From the NCBI RefSeq assembly GCF_001403875.1, contig NZ_LN884299.1, forward strand, positions 2,418,117 through 2,482,116: a stretch of DNA of 64,000 nt, read 5' to 3'. Shown piece by piece: positions 8,382 through 18,440 of the stretch. A program made the position numbers and the translations under genes. How positions within the stretch are numbered: the first letter of the stretch is position 1; every line of letters begins with the position of its first letter. This DNA comes from Paenibacillus ihumii. Lineage in GTDB: Bacteria; Bacillota; Bacilli; Paenibacillales; Paenibacillaceae. A model generated the notes under the pieces. The model worked only from the letters and a program-made list of their open reading frames with translations. It did not search any database and had not been told where the DNA came from.

Positions 8382-9540
8382 GATTCCTCTCTTTGGCGGA
8401 TAGCCGCCTTACCATAATTTTTCTGATTGTCTCAAGGGGCCCTTGCTTAAACAAGCTGAGCCAGAGCCAGGCAAAGCATGAGAGGCAAAGACTGATGCAC
8501 AGCCAAATTGCCACGGTTCCAAGCGAACCTGTCTTACCGCCGAGACCCCATCCCCATCCGTAAAAAACGACGGAAGCCAGCACATTTTGCAGCACATAGC
8601 AGCTGAGTGCCATTTTCCCAACCCGTTCCAGTACGGCCCAGAGCCTCCAGCGGTGGAATCGCTCCGTCAATAAAGCTATGAGAGCAATATAACCGATCGA
8701 CATGACCGGAGCAAAAAGATAGCGCAGCGGAAAATCAAAGATTCCGCCCGGCACGAACAGCAGCAGGTTAAGCGGTATGCCTGCCCCCAGTCCAATCCTC
8801 AGCATGCGGCGGCGTATGGCCCGCCCCTTCTCGTCCGGATGAAACGCCCCCGCCCGCATGAGGCGCACCCCAGCGAGAAACAGGAAAATATTAAGGAAAA
8901 GCACGTATATCGCTTCCAGGCGGAATACCGCAAAATTCTCGATACGGAAGACGATTTGCTCCAGCCATGTTCCGGTGCTGTACAGACTCTCCGTGCTGCC
9001 AGCCATGTTCATGGACAGGCCGCCATCGACCAGGTACAGGGCCAGACTGGCAAGAAAAAGCAAGGATACGAACAATACATGAATAATGCCGGTGATCCAC
9101 ATGGTTCGTTTGATGGCGCGGTCTCCCCGTTTCACGATGAAGGCGACAATGACAGCCGTAAGGGCGTAGCTCATCAGAATGTCGTATTCCAGCACGAGCG
9201 TGTAATGAAGCAGCCCCTCCAGCAGCAAAAACACAGTCGTCCAGAGATAAGGCCCCGGCCAGCGCTTCTGTCTGCTCTGCAACCGGCCGAACTGTATCTC
9301 CAGCCCTGCTCCAAACAGAATGGTCAGCAGCCCCAGCAGCTTGCCGTTGACCAGAAACAGCGTGATGTAACGGATCAGTACATCTGCAGATGCCCACCAA
9401 TCATAATGCGCATAGGTGAACAGGTAGTCCGTATTGCCAAGATGGGCGAAAAGCCAGATATTCGTCCCGAGCGTGCCGATAATGGCAAATCCCCGCAGAA
9501 TATCCAGCAGCCGGATTCGTTCGTAGGATACTTTTTTCAT
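8356..9540 (-). CDS. DUF418 (YeiB-type) multi-pass membrane protein
   Basis: 394 residues, with about ten hydrophobic segments, opening RIRLLDILRGFAIIGTLGTN, the conserved start of DUF418/YeiB proteins and related acyltransferase-like membrane proteins. The family is poorly characterised. It is the first gene of an operon with the DesK-type kinase, whose start lies inside its 3' end. This suggests that it is the target, accessory or sensor partner of the two-component system. The ATG at 9540 follows GGAGGGGCATCTATA. A palindrome resembling a DesR-type operator lies about 100 bp upstream. Confidence 0.85.
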   Translation of the reverse strand: MKKVSYERIRLLDILRGFAIIGTLGTNIWLFAHLGNTDYLFTYAHYDWWASADVLIRYITLFLVNGKLLGLLTILFGAGLEIQFGRLQSRQKRWPGPYLWTTVFLLLEGLLHYTLVLEYDILMSYALTAVIVAFIVKRGDRAIKRTMWITGIIHVLFVSLLFLASLALYLVDGGLSMNMAGSTESLYSTGTWLEQIVFRIENFAVFRLEAIYVLFLNIFLFLAGVRLMRAGAFHPDEKGRAIRRRMLRIGLGAGIPLNLLLFVPGGIFDFPLRYLFAPVMSIGYIALIALLTERFHRWRLWAVLERVGKMALSCYVLQNVLASVVFYGWGWGLGGKTGSLGTVAIWLCISLCLSCFAWLWLSLFKQGPLETIRKIMVRRLSAKERNHDSKTVSA

Positions 9541-9635
9541 TATAGATGCCCCTCCAGATCTTTCTGAATATATTTCATATCCAGTTTAAAAGTCAGGAGG
9601 TCATTACGATAGACACGGGAGTCATGCCTGAAGAG

Positions 9636-9649
9636 ATGACAGGTGTCAT
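9636..9649. promoter_or_regulatory. Palindrome ATGACA-N2-TGTCAT upstream of the kinase operon
   Basis: Two perfect 6-bp arms around GG, 96-109 bp before the DUF418 start, with further GTCAT-type half-sites at 9621 and 9600. NarL/DesR-type regulators bind such short dyads, so autoregulation by the operon's own response regulator is inferred. Confidence 0.45.
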
Positions 9650-9671
9650 AAAATTTTGCAATGAACGGATT

Positions 9672-10139
9672 TTAAGCTTTCAGTTCCTCAATCGTCTCTT
9701 TCCACCGCTCCATCACCATCTCTGGCTCCTTAAGCCGGATTTGCACGCCGGAGATAATATCGGCATATTTCGCCTTGTCCTCCCGGCACTCTGCCACTAT
9801 AGCCTCAAACCGCGTTCGCGGATGCTTGGCTTCCGCAAGATCGGGAAGTCTCTTCAGCGACATCCGGACATAACATGCGGTCTGAGCAGAAACAGCCACC
9901 AGCATAGCTTGTCCCGTACGGACGATGTTTCGGGCTGTAACCGTATTCTCCCATAAACCGAGCCTGAGCGTCGTCCGGCTTACAGCCACGATTTCACCTG
10001 CGCTGATCATCGCCGTATGCGGCCAATTCTGCTCCGTAACAGTGAGGAGCATGAAGGCCTCGTGCTGCTTGTCCGGCAAATTCTTACCGCTCAGCAGCGA
10101 ATATAGATGAGGAGACAGAGCTGCAGCGTCGTTATGCAT
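9672..10139 (-). CDS. Pyridoxamine-5'-phosphate-oxidase-like (split-barrel flavin-binding) protein
   Basis: About 155 residues from the ATG at 10139, which follows GGGAGGG at good spacing. An upstream ATG at 10190 lies inside the resA stop region and has no ribosome site, so I reject it. The sequence has the split-barrel pattern of general-stress/PNPOx-like FMN proteins (EAFMLLTVTEQNWPHTAMIS; LRLGLWENTVTARNIVRTGQ). It follows resA by about 31 bp on the same strand, so the two are probably cotranscribed, with a redox theme. Substrate and cofactor (FMN or F420-like) are unknown. Confidence 0.65.
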   Translation of the reverse strand: MHNDAAALSPHLYSLLSGKNLPDKQHEAFMLLTVTEQNWPHTAMISAGEIVAVSRTTLRLGLWENTVTARNIVRTGQAMLVAVSAQTACYVRMSLKRLPDLAEAKHPRTRFEAIVAECREDKAKYADIISGVQIRLKEPEMVMERWKETIEELKA

Positions 10140-10170
10140 CATTTCCCTCCCAGACTCATATTCACAGCAC

Positions 10171-10722
10171 CTACTTTGCTGCTTTTTCATAGGCTTCCTT
10201 CATCATATTATAATCAATCGCTCCCTGGAACCTCTGCGTGATCACGCCCTCTGAATCAAGGACATACGTCGTAGGATATGCCATGATCTGATACTGTTCG
10301 GTGACGCGTCCCGTCTCATCAACCGCATGCGGGAACGTTAGCCCGAACTCCTCGAGAAAAGACTCCACATGCTCCTTGCCTTCCTCAAGATGGGTCATGT
10401 TAACGGCCAGCACGACAGCACCCTTCTCGGCATACCTCTCGTAGAACCTCTCCATATGCGGCATTTCTATCCGGCAGGGAGGGCACCAGCTTGCCCAGAA
10501 ATTAAGCATCACCGTCCTCCCGCGGTAATCCGACAGCTGAACCTCTTCCCCATCAAGATTTTGCAGGGTGAAATCCGGCGCGCGGTTGCCAACCTTTAGA
10601 CCGACTGGAATCGCTTCATCCATTTTCGAACCCGGCTGCGTATTTTCTTTTCCGGCATAATCATAAATTCCCCAACCGATTAAGCCAAGGAGCACGATCA
10701 TGGCGATCCAATTTCTTCTCAT
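10171..10722 (-). CDS. resA: Membrane-anchored thioredoxin-like protein, ResA/TlpA type
   Basis: 183 residues. One N-terminal membrane anchor (AMIVLLGLIGWGIYDYAG), then a thioredoxin fold of the TlpA/ResA group: VGNRAPDFTLQNLDGEEVQL, the redox centre WASWCPPC and the cis-proline region MAYPTTYVLD. Such proteins reduce disulfides outside the membrane, classically apocytochrome c in Bacillus. No cytochrome maturation genes (resB, resC, ccdA) are in the window; the neighbours are a membrane protein upstream and a PNPOx-like protein downstream. A role as a general extracytoplasmic thiol reductase is therefore equally possible. Confidence 0.88.
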   Translation of the reverse strand: MRRNWIAMIVLLGLIGWGIYDYAGKENTQPGSKMDEAIPVGLKVGNRAPDFTLQNLDGEEVQLSDYRGRTVMLNFWASWCPPCRIEMPHMERFYERYAEKGAVVLAVNMTHLEEGKEHVESFLEEFGLTFPHAVDETGRVTEQYQIMAYPTTYVLDSEGVITQRFQGAIDYNMMKEAYEKAAK

Positions 10723-10772
10723 ATTATATTCTCCGCCTCCTTACCCGTTTCCATATCCGTGCGCTAGACTGA

Positions 10773-11402
10773 TTACCGGCGAATCCAGAAGGAATCCAGA
10801 ATCAGCAGCGACACCGCCAGAAGAATGAATAACAGCTGCTCCAGCGAAAAGCCTGCCGCTGCGATATGACGATTCGCATTCCAGAAAGGAATAATCGCAG
10901 AGCCGATACTGTACCACAGAACGAGGGGCACAAACGACCGGACAGGAGACGCCAGCTTCAGCCAGGCGCCAACCCCCAGGGCGGCCGATAATAGCGCAGA
11001 AAGCGGGATTTCCCACCCTCCACTGCCTTCCTCAAGCATGAACAGTGTAAATCTAGCGGCTTGAACGGCACTATAGGCTAAGACCGCCGATTTAACAAGC
11101 AATGGGATAGCCGGCCGATTCCTATAGCCTCTGTAGATCAAATAGATTATTCCAACGAGCGCCCCAAGCCATACCCCCCTCTGCCCTCCCGAAAAATAGA
11201 GCAGCGACAGCGGATTAGCGAGCGCTTCCCGCGGCTCAAAGAACAGCAGGCTGAATTTCCATAAGATAAATCCGATGCCCAGAGCATTAACATACGTATC
11301 CTTAATCCAGCCGCCCTTTTCATCATGGCGGAGCCGGATGGCCAGAACAGCATAACCGATGACGGCCGACAGCAGAAAAATGAGCAAATCCGCTCTTAAC
11401 AT
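10773..11402 (-). CDS. Multi-pass membrane protein next to resA, family unknown
   Basis: 209 residues from the first ATG, with about six hydrophobic segments and no catalytic motif. The frame stays open upstream: the nine codons before the ATG read IGTIALGPL and directly follow an ideal GGAGGG (11436-11441), but the codon at that spacing is ATC (11427-11429). The extended N-terminus IGTIALGPLMLRADLL faintly resembles the start of prolipoprotein diacylglyceryl transferases and relatives. It lies 50 bp ahead of resA on the same strand and may serve the same thiol-redox system. Function unknown. Confidence 0.7.
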   Translation of the reverse strand: MLRADLLIFLLSAVIGYAVLAIRLRHDEKGGWIKDTYVNALGIGFILWKFSLLFFEPREALANPLSLLYFSGGQRGVWLGALVGIIYLIYRGYRNRPAIPLLVKSAVLAYSAVQAARFTLFMLEEGSGGWEIPLSALLSAALGVGAWLKLASPVRSFVPLVLWYSIGSAIIPFWNANRHIAAAGFSLEQLLFILLAVSLLILDSFWIRR

Positions 11403-11790
11403 CAGCGGCCCAAGTGCTATGGTTCCGATTTGATTCCCTCCGTTCTAGAATGCAGGCATGGAACTAACGCCTTTTGCATTTCTCATTTTCTATCCCCACT
11501 CCATAGATCCGATTCAGGCGTCGTTTGATTACATATCGTTTGACTTTATGTCGTTTGCCCATATAAATAAGGCAATTTTCCTGTACCTTTACCCCTATAG
11601 GTATATTAAGAAGGATATTAATTTTTCAGCAGCATGTCAAGTGAGCTTGGCTGCGATCTGTTTTTAAACTTTTCCACAAGCTGAAACAGACTATAGTCCT
11701 ATTTTGGGCCATGTTGCGAAACTCCCCTCTTGCATGCTCGTATAACATCATTTATAACATAAATCACACAGAAACAGGAGGTTTGGCGAT
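11403..11790. other. Intergenic region with 15-bp-period repeats and a promoter
   Basis: 388 bp between divergent genes. TCGTTTG occurs at 11521, 11536 and 11551, exactly 15 bp apart. A plus-strand sigma-A-type promoter fits TTGCAT (11730-11735), 17 bp, TATAAC (11753-11758), ahead of the 11791 gene. A plus-strand frame at 11458-11667 has no ribosome site and is not called. Nothing else was recognised. Confidence 0.5.
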
Positions 11791-12918
11791 TTGATTGAAA
11801 TGCGCAGCAAGGAAGACTTGAAATACTCCAACGAAATTCCGAAATGGGCAAAAATCGCCCACATCGTCATCATTTCCGTTATCGCGCTGATCGGAGCGGG
11901 AGCGTTCATCCTGGGCGGCTACTTCATCTATGAGGGGGACTGGCTCGGGGCGCCGCTATGTCTGATTATAGGAGCAGTCATCGTATGGGCCGTGCGAATG
12001 ATGATCCTTGGCAGCAGGCTCCATACCGACTTTATATTTGTCAGCGAGCTAAGGGATGATGGATATTATACATATTTCAAAAATAGGAGGAGCGGTCAAG
12101 AAGACGAGCATCTGCTCCCGTACCAGCGCATGCAGGAGGTTCTCATCGGGCGCAAAACGCGTTATTTTTCATCGGGGACGGCGAATACTCCCGGCTATTA
12201 CATCATCAGCGCCCAAGTGATCATGCAGTGGAAGGATGAGCACGGGAACATCGATTACATGCTGTTTGGACTGGGCAGCCGCGACGAATTGGCGAAGTGG
12301 GTAAGCAAGCTCCGGGAGCACGGCATTCCCTTATTCCATACGCATCAAAATGTCAGCGAAGCTTCGGCGGCGGATTTCAGCAGCGGATATCACGAGCTTG
12401 ATAAAACGCCGCTAATGTCCATGGATGCCTTGTCGGACATCGAAACGAGGCGCCGCAACAATATCCCGATTTGGCGCAGTACGGAAATGATGCTCCGCCG
12501 CACACGCCAGCATGCTGCGAATGACCGCCGAATTTTCCGGCCGATGCTGTTCATCGTTCTATTGTCCCTGTTTCTGGCCGCCATGCTGTGGGTGCCTCGT
12601 TGGCCGATTGAGGAAGAGATGTTCCCCGACAGCTCGCCGTCTCCGGTGATCAGCATCTTGACCGTCATAAGCATAGTCGTTTCACGCACGTATTGGAGAC
12701 GGAAGCAGAAATGGTATCGACCGCTTGCCGATACGCTAATGATATTAACCGCCTATTTTGCCGGTCTGACGGCAGCCAGGCTATGGACCTCTGTTTCATC
12801 CATTTATTACGAAGCGGTACTGATCGACGTGCTCACGGCCGGCTTCTTCCTGGCTATCATTTTCCTAGCCTTCAAGTTCATTTATTTCCGGGATCGGCTG
12901 GAGAAGCGGGATAAATGA
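11791..12918 (+). CDS. Membrane protein of unknown function
   Basis: 375 residues starting at TTG, chosen because AGGAGG (11776-11781) sits 9 nt before it; an in-frame ATG at 11800 is too far. Hydrophobic segments occur at about residues 20-45 and 50-70, then a soluble middle (about 75-245) and four more segments (about 250-370). The middle part (TYFKNRRSGQEDEHLLPYQR…MLFGLGSRDELAKWVSKL) has the look of a PH-like membrane-protein domain, which is a guess. It is monocistronic, with its own promoter upstream and a nested hairpin element downstream. Confidence 0.7.
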   Translation: MIEMRSKEDLKYSNEIPKWAKIAHIVIISVIALIGAGAFILGGYFIYEGDWLGAPLCLIIGAVIVWAVRMMILGSRLHTDFIFVSELRDDGYYTYFKNRRSGQEDEHLLPYQRMQEVLIGRKTRYFSSGTANTPGYYIISAQVIMQWKDEHGNIDYMLFGLGSRDELAKWVSKLREHGIPLFHTHQNVSEASAADFSSGYHELDKTPLMSMDALSDIETRRRNNIPIWRSTEMMLRRTRQHAANDRRIFRPMLFIVLLSLFLAAMLWVPRWPIEEEMFPDSSPSPVISILTVISIVVSRTYWRRKQKWYRPLADTLMILTAYFAGLTAARLWTSVSSIYYEAVLIDVLTAGFFLAIIFLAFKFIYFRDRLEKRDK

Positions 12919-12922
12919 CAAT

Positions 12923-13060
12923 AAACCGACCCTGTCCATATTGCCGGATCATCCGAGGCATCTTCAATCGGCATTCCCGTGAAATCCTGGATTTCACGGA
13001 GCTGCCTCGAATCGAGCCTGCTGGCGGAACTCACTATGGACTAGAGGTCGGTTTGTTTTT
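12923..13060 (+). terminator. Nested three-helix element ending in T-run (large terminator or structured RNA)
   Basis: Three helices nest: AAACCGACC/GGTCGGTTT (12923-12931 with 13046-13054) continued by TCCATA/TATGGA (12935-12940 with 13035-13040); then CGAGGCA/TGCCTCG (12954-12960 with 13003-13009); then CCGTGAAATCC/GGATTTCACGG (12977-12987 with 12989-12999). Five T residues follow at 13056-13060. It sits between convergent genes. It can serve as a terminator for the 11791 gene, but at about 130 nt it is far larger than one needs. Confidence 0.6.
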
Positions 13061-13089
13061 AACTGGCTATATGAACTGAGAAGGGGGCT

Positions 13090-13527
13090 TCACCCCGATC
13101 CGCGAATGACGCGAAACGTTCCGGTGCCGAACGCACAGAGCTCCCCGCTCTCCAGTCGGGCGAATGCCTGCGTCGAAATGGATTTGCGGGAGCTGTGGAC
13201 GATTTCCGCCGTCACGATGATGCGCCCCTGTTCGGCCTTTGCCACATAATTCATGCCAAGATTGGTCGTCACGACGCTGTCCTCAGGACGCGCAAGCATG
13301 GCGACCAGTCCCATGGCCGAATCGACGAGCGTCGCATATACTCCGCCATGAACGATGCCGATCAGATTGCGGTGATGAGGCTGGATGTCCAGGATCACGA
13401 TGACTTTTCCCTCATGAAGCTCCGCGATTTCGCAGCCTAAGTAATCCCAGAACGTATTCTTGGCCATGGCATTCCATTTCTCAATTTGGCGCTGCAGGGC
13501 GCCTTTGTCTTCCGCTTCCGCATGCAT
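13090..13527 (-). CDS. PaaI-family hotdog thioesterase
   Basis: 145 residues. The hotdog-fold signature is clear: RNLIGIVHGGVYATLVDSAM carries the HGG and the following acidic residue (VDSAMG) of PaaI-type acyl-CoA thioesterases, and VTTNLGMNYVAKAEQGRI is the typical strand region. It hydrolyses acyl-CoA to free CoA and acid in the cytoplasm. It is the last gene of the beta-oxidation operon, 37 bp after the acyl-CoA ligase gene, suggesting CoA release or clean-up of stalled acyl-CoAs. The natural substrate is not known. Confidence 0.88.
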   Translation of the reverse strand: MHAEAEDKGALQRQIEKWNAMAKNTFWDYLGCEIAELHEGKVIVILDIQPHHRNLIGIVHGGVYATLVDSAMGLVAMLARPEDSVVTTNLGMNYVAKAEQGRIIVTAEIVHSSRKSISTQAFARLESGELCAFGTGTFRVIRGSG

Positions 13528-13564
13528 AGCATGTTCTCCCTTCCGCCGGGATCAATGAATTCGA

Positions 13565-15244
13565 TTAATGTGGTTCCCCGCCTTCTTCCTCAATCAGCTT
13601 GCGGCGAAGCACTTTGCCGGCAAGCGTCTTCGGAAGGCTGTCGCGAAATTCATAAATTTTAGGCACTTTATATGCCGCCAGCTTCTCCTTGCACCACTGC
13701 TTCAGCGACTCTTCATCCGGCGATGCCCCGCTGCGCAGAACGACGTAAGCCTTCACCGTCTCTCCGCGGTAAGGATCGAAGACGCCGGCAACGATGGCCT
13801 CGGCCACATCGGGATGCTCGAAAAGCACTTCCTCCACCTCACGCGGATAAATATTATATCCGCCAGCGATGATCAGATCCTTGCGCCGATCAAGAATGTA
13901 GAAGAAGCCGTCCTCATCCATGCGCCCGAGGTCTCCGGTCAGCAGCCATCCTTCCTTCAAGGCCTTGTACGTGTCCTCCGGGCGGTTCCAGTAGCCCTTC
14001 ATGACCTGAGGTCCGCGGACGGCCAGCTCGCCGATTTCCCCCGGCGCCGCATCCTCCAGCGTATCCGGGATGACGATCCGGGCTTCCGTGTCCGGAAAAG
14101 GGATGCCGATTGAGCCGTTCTTCCGCTTCTCCCAAATGTTGTTGGCATGCGTAACGGGCGACGCCTCCGTCAAGCCATACCCTTCAATCAGCTTGCCTCC
14201 CGTCAAGGCCTCGAACCTCGTCTGAACCTCCAGCGGCAGCGGGGCTGCGCCGCTAATGCACACATTGATGGAGGACAAATCATATTTCCTAACCTCCGGA
14301 TGATTGATAATGGCTACGTACATCGTCGGCGCGCCCGGGAATACCGTGGGCCGCTGCCGTTCGATGGCTTTTAGTACCTGATCCACCTCGAACCTTGGCA
14401 TCAGAATCAATGTGCCGGCCATATATACCGCTTTATTCAGCAGCACTGTCATTCCGAACACGTGAAAGAACGGAAGTGCCGCCAAATATTTCTCCTCCGC
14501 AGTGCGGCCGCGGTAGAACCATAAATGCGTTTGCAGCGTATTCGCTACTAAATTGGCGTGTGTCAGCATGACGCCCTTTGCGAAGCCTGTCGTGCCTCCC
14601 GTATACTGAATCAGCGCTAAGTCCTCTTTCCCATCTACTGCAGCTTCGTTAGGCTCTGCCGAGGCTTCCTTCAGCAGCTCCTTGAAGGGAAGCACCCGGT
14701 CGCTATAGTCTATTTTCACGTACATGCCGTCCTTTTTGGCTTTGATCGGATACAGCACGTTTTTAGGAAATGGCAGATAATCCTTCACAGACGTAACGAG
14801 GATATAATCAAGCCCGTCTCCGCTGCCGCCCATCGCTTTTTTGACACGGGGAACGAGGGCATCCAGCGTGACAATGATCCGTGTGCCGGCATCCTTGAGC
14901 TGATGCTCCAGCTCCCGGGGCATATACAGCGGGTTCGTCATTACGACGATCCCGCCCATTAGCAGCGTGCCGTAATAGGCGACCACGGCCTGCGGGCAAT
15001 TGGGCAGCATCACAGCTACCCGCTCTCCCTTCCCGATGCCCAGCTTCCGAAGCGCATTCGCAAACCGATAGCACTGATCGAGCAGCGTGCCGTAGCTTAT
15101 TTTTGCGCCCATAAACTCAAGAGCGGTTTTCTCTGGATAACGTCCAGCGGAATCTACCAGGAATTTGGCCAGATTATGTGCAGGATATTCAAAGTTCGGC
15201 GGTACTTCAGCGGGATAATGTCTCAGCCAGGGTTTGTTTGACAT
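13565..15244 (-). CDS. lcfA: Long-chain fatty-acid–CoA ligase
   Basis: 559 residues, full length for FadD/LcfA. The AMP-binding P-loop is YTGGTTGFAKG (214-224). GYGLTEASPV, the adenylation aspartate TGDLGRMDEDGF and GGYNIYPREVEEVL, with the C-terminal catalytic lysine in KTLAGKVLRRKL, complete the adenylate-forming set. It activates long-chain fatty acids with ATP and CoA for the acyl-CoA dehydrogenase encoded just upstream in the operon (28-bp gap). In B. subtilis lcfA sits instead with fadR-etfBA; here it is in the fadN-A-E operon. Confidence 0.93.
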   Translation of the reverse strand: MSNKPWLRHYPAEVPPNFEYPAHNLAKFLVDSAGRYPEKTALEFMGAKISYGTLLDQCYRFANALRKLGIGKGERVAVMLPNCPQAVVAYYGTLLMGGIVVMTNPLYMPRELEHQLKDAGTRIIVTLDALVPRVKKAMGGSGDGLDYILVTSVKDYLPFPKNVLYPIKAKKDGMYVKIDYSDRVLPFKELLKEASAEPNEAAVDGKEDLALIQYTGGTTGFAKGVMLTHANLVANTLQTHLWFYRGRTAEEKYLAALPFFHVFGMTVLLNKAVYMAGTLILMPRFEVDQVLKAIERQRPTVFPGAPTMYVAIINHPEVRKYDLSSINVCISGAAPLPLEVQTRFEALTGGKLIEGYGLTEASPVTHANNIWEKRKNGSIGIPFPDTEARIVIPDTLEDAAPGEIGELAVRGPQVMKGYWNRPEDTYKALKEGWLLTGDLGRMDEDGFFYILDRRKDLIIAGGYNIYPREVEEVLFEHPDVAEAIVAGVFDPYRGETVKAYVVLRSGASPDEESLKQWCKEKLAAYKVPKIYEFRDSLPKTLAGKVLRRKLIEEEGGEPH

Positions 15245-15272
15245 TGCCGTGCACCCCTATCTTTGGATGTTG

Positions 15273-17084
<1,812 letters not shown>

Positions 17085-17222
17085 CCTAGATCATCTCCTC
17101 ATTCCTTACGGATTTGTCCTCTCGAAATTTCCTTCACTAGGGTTGCCGTACTGTATTCCCGCTCTGCAGCCTCCCCGTCCTTCCCTTCTCCGAGCCTTAC
17201 ATTAAGTTCCAGACACTAACTG

Positions 17223-18419
17223 CTAGGATTTTGCCTGCTGCGCATGTACTTCGAATACGCCTGCCGCGCCCATGCCGCCGCCGATGCACATCGACACCAC
17301 GCCGTATCCGCCGCCCCGCCGCTGCAGCTCGGAAATCAGGCTGATCGACAGCTTCGTTCCCGTACAGCCCAGCGGATGGCCAAGAGCGATCGCCCCTCCG
17401 TTGACGTTGACCTTATTCTCAGCGATCCCCAATTCCCGGATGATATGCAGGCATTGCGAGGCGAAGGCCTCGTTGATCTCATAGATCGATACGTCCTCGG
17501 GCTTAATGCCGGCCTGCGCGAGCGCCTTCGGGATAGCTTTGACCGGGCCGACGCCCATGATCTCCGGCTCCACGCCGCTGAGCGCGAACGAGCGGAAGGT
17601 TGCCAGCGGCGTTAAGCCCTTCGCCGCAGCACGCTCCTTGCTCATGACTACAACTGCCGCTGCCCCGTCGCTCATCTGCGACGCGTTGCCTGCCGTTACC
17701 GTCCCTCCGAGCTTGAAGCCCGGCTTCAGCCGGGACAGCGCCTCCAGCGTCGTGTCCTGCCTCACGCCTTCGTCCTTATCGAAGACAAATGTTCGGCTCC
17801 GGACCTGCCCGCTATCATCCACTGTCCTTTCTTCCACCTCAACCGGAATGATCTCGTCCCGGAACCTCCCGGCCGCAATCGCTTTCGCTGCTTTCAAATG
17901 CGAGTTTAGGGCGAACCGGTCCTGATCCTCCCGGGTGACGCCGAACCGCTCTGCAACCCGCTCAGCCGTATGCCCCATCGTCATATAAATTTCCGGTTGA
18001 TTCTCCACGATCCGCGGGTTCGGGGACACCTTGAAGCCGGTCATCGGCACATGGCTCATACTCTCCACGCCGCCGGCGATGATGATGTCCGCGTGGCCCA
18101 GCATGATGCGTTCCGCCGCCAGGGCGATCGTCTGCAGTCCCGAGGAGCAGAAGCGGTTGACGGTCATGGCCGGGACAGTTACCGGAAACCCGGCATACAG
18201 CGCCATGATGCGGGCAAAGTTAAGACCCTGCTCGCCCTCCGGCATGGCGCAGCCGATGATCATATCCTCGACCTCCTCCTTGCTGAGCCCAGGAGCCCGC
18301 TCGATGACCGCTTCAAGCACGGCACGGCCGAGATCGTCAGCCCGAACCTGGGCCAGACTGCCTTTCCTCGCTTTGCCGACGGCGGTTCTTGCCATCGCTA
18401 CAATTACTGCTTCCCTCAT
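17223..18419 (-). CDS. fadA: Acetyl-CoA acyltransferase (3-ketoacyl-CoA thiolase)
   Basis: 398 residues. Thiolase active-site residues are all visible: nucleophile C91 in VNRFCSSGLQTI, the histidine in NGGAIALGHPLGCTG, and the second cysteine in VSMCIGGGMGAAG. It cleaves 3-ketoacyl-CoA with CoA, the last step of each beta-oxidation turn. The gene follows fadN by 21 bp, the same pairing as in B. subtilis fadNAE. Confidence 0.95.
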   Translation of the reverse strand: MREAVIVAMARTAVGKARKGSLAQVRADDLGRAVLEAVIERAPGLSKEEVEDMIIGCAMPEGEQGLNFARIMALYAGFPVTVPAMTVNRFCSSGLQTIALAAERIMLGHADIIIAGGVESMSHVPMTGFKVSPNPRIVENQPEIYMTMGHTAERVAERFGVTREDQDRFALNSHLKAAKAIAAGRFRDEIIPVEVEERTVDDSGQVRSRTFVFDKDEGVRQDTTLEALSRLKPGFKLGGTVTAGNASQMSDGAAAVVVMSKERAAAKGLTPLATFRSFALSGVEPEIMGVGPVKAIPKALAQAGIKPEDVSIYEINEAFASQCLHIIRELGIAENKVNVNGGAIALGHPLGCTGTKLSISLISELQRRGGGYGVVSMCIGGGMGAAGVFEVHAQQAKS

Positions 18420-18440
18420 CCTTGCTCCCTCCCCTGTTCT

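Noticed and set aside
10140..10190. Longer N-terminus (ATG 10190) of the PNPOx-like protein
   Set aside because: That ATG lies inside the end of resA and lacks a ribosome site; the 10139 ATG follows GGGAGGG.
11458..11667. Plus-strand 69-codon frame
   Set aside because: No ribosome site and Phe/Tyr/Ile-rich composition as expected from AT-rich non-coding DNA. It also covers the TCGTTTG repeats.
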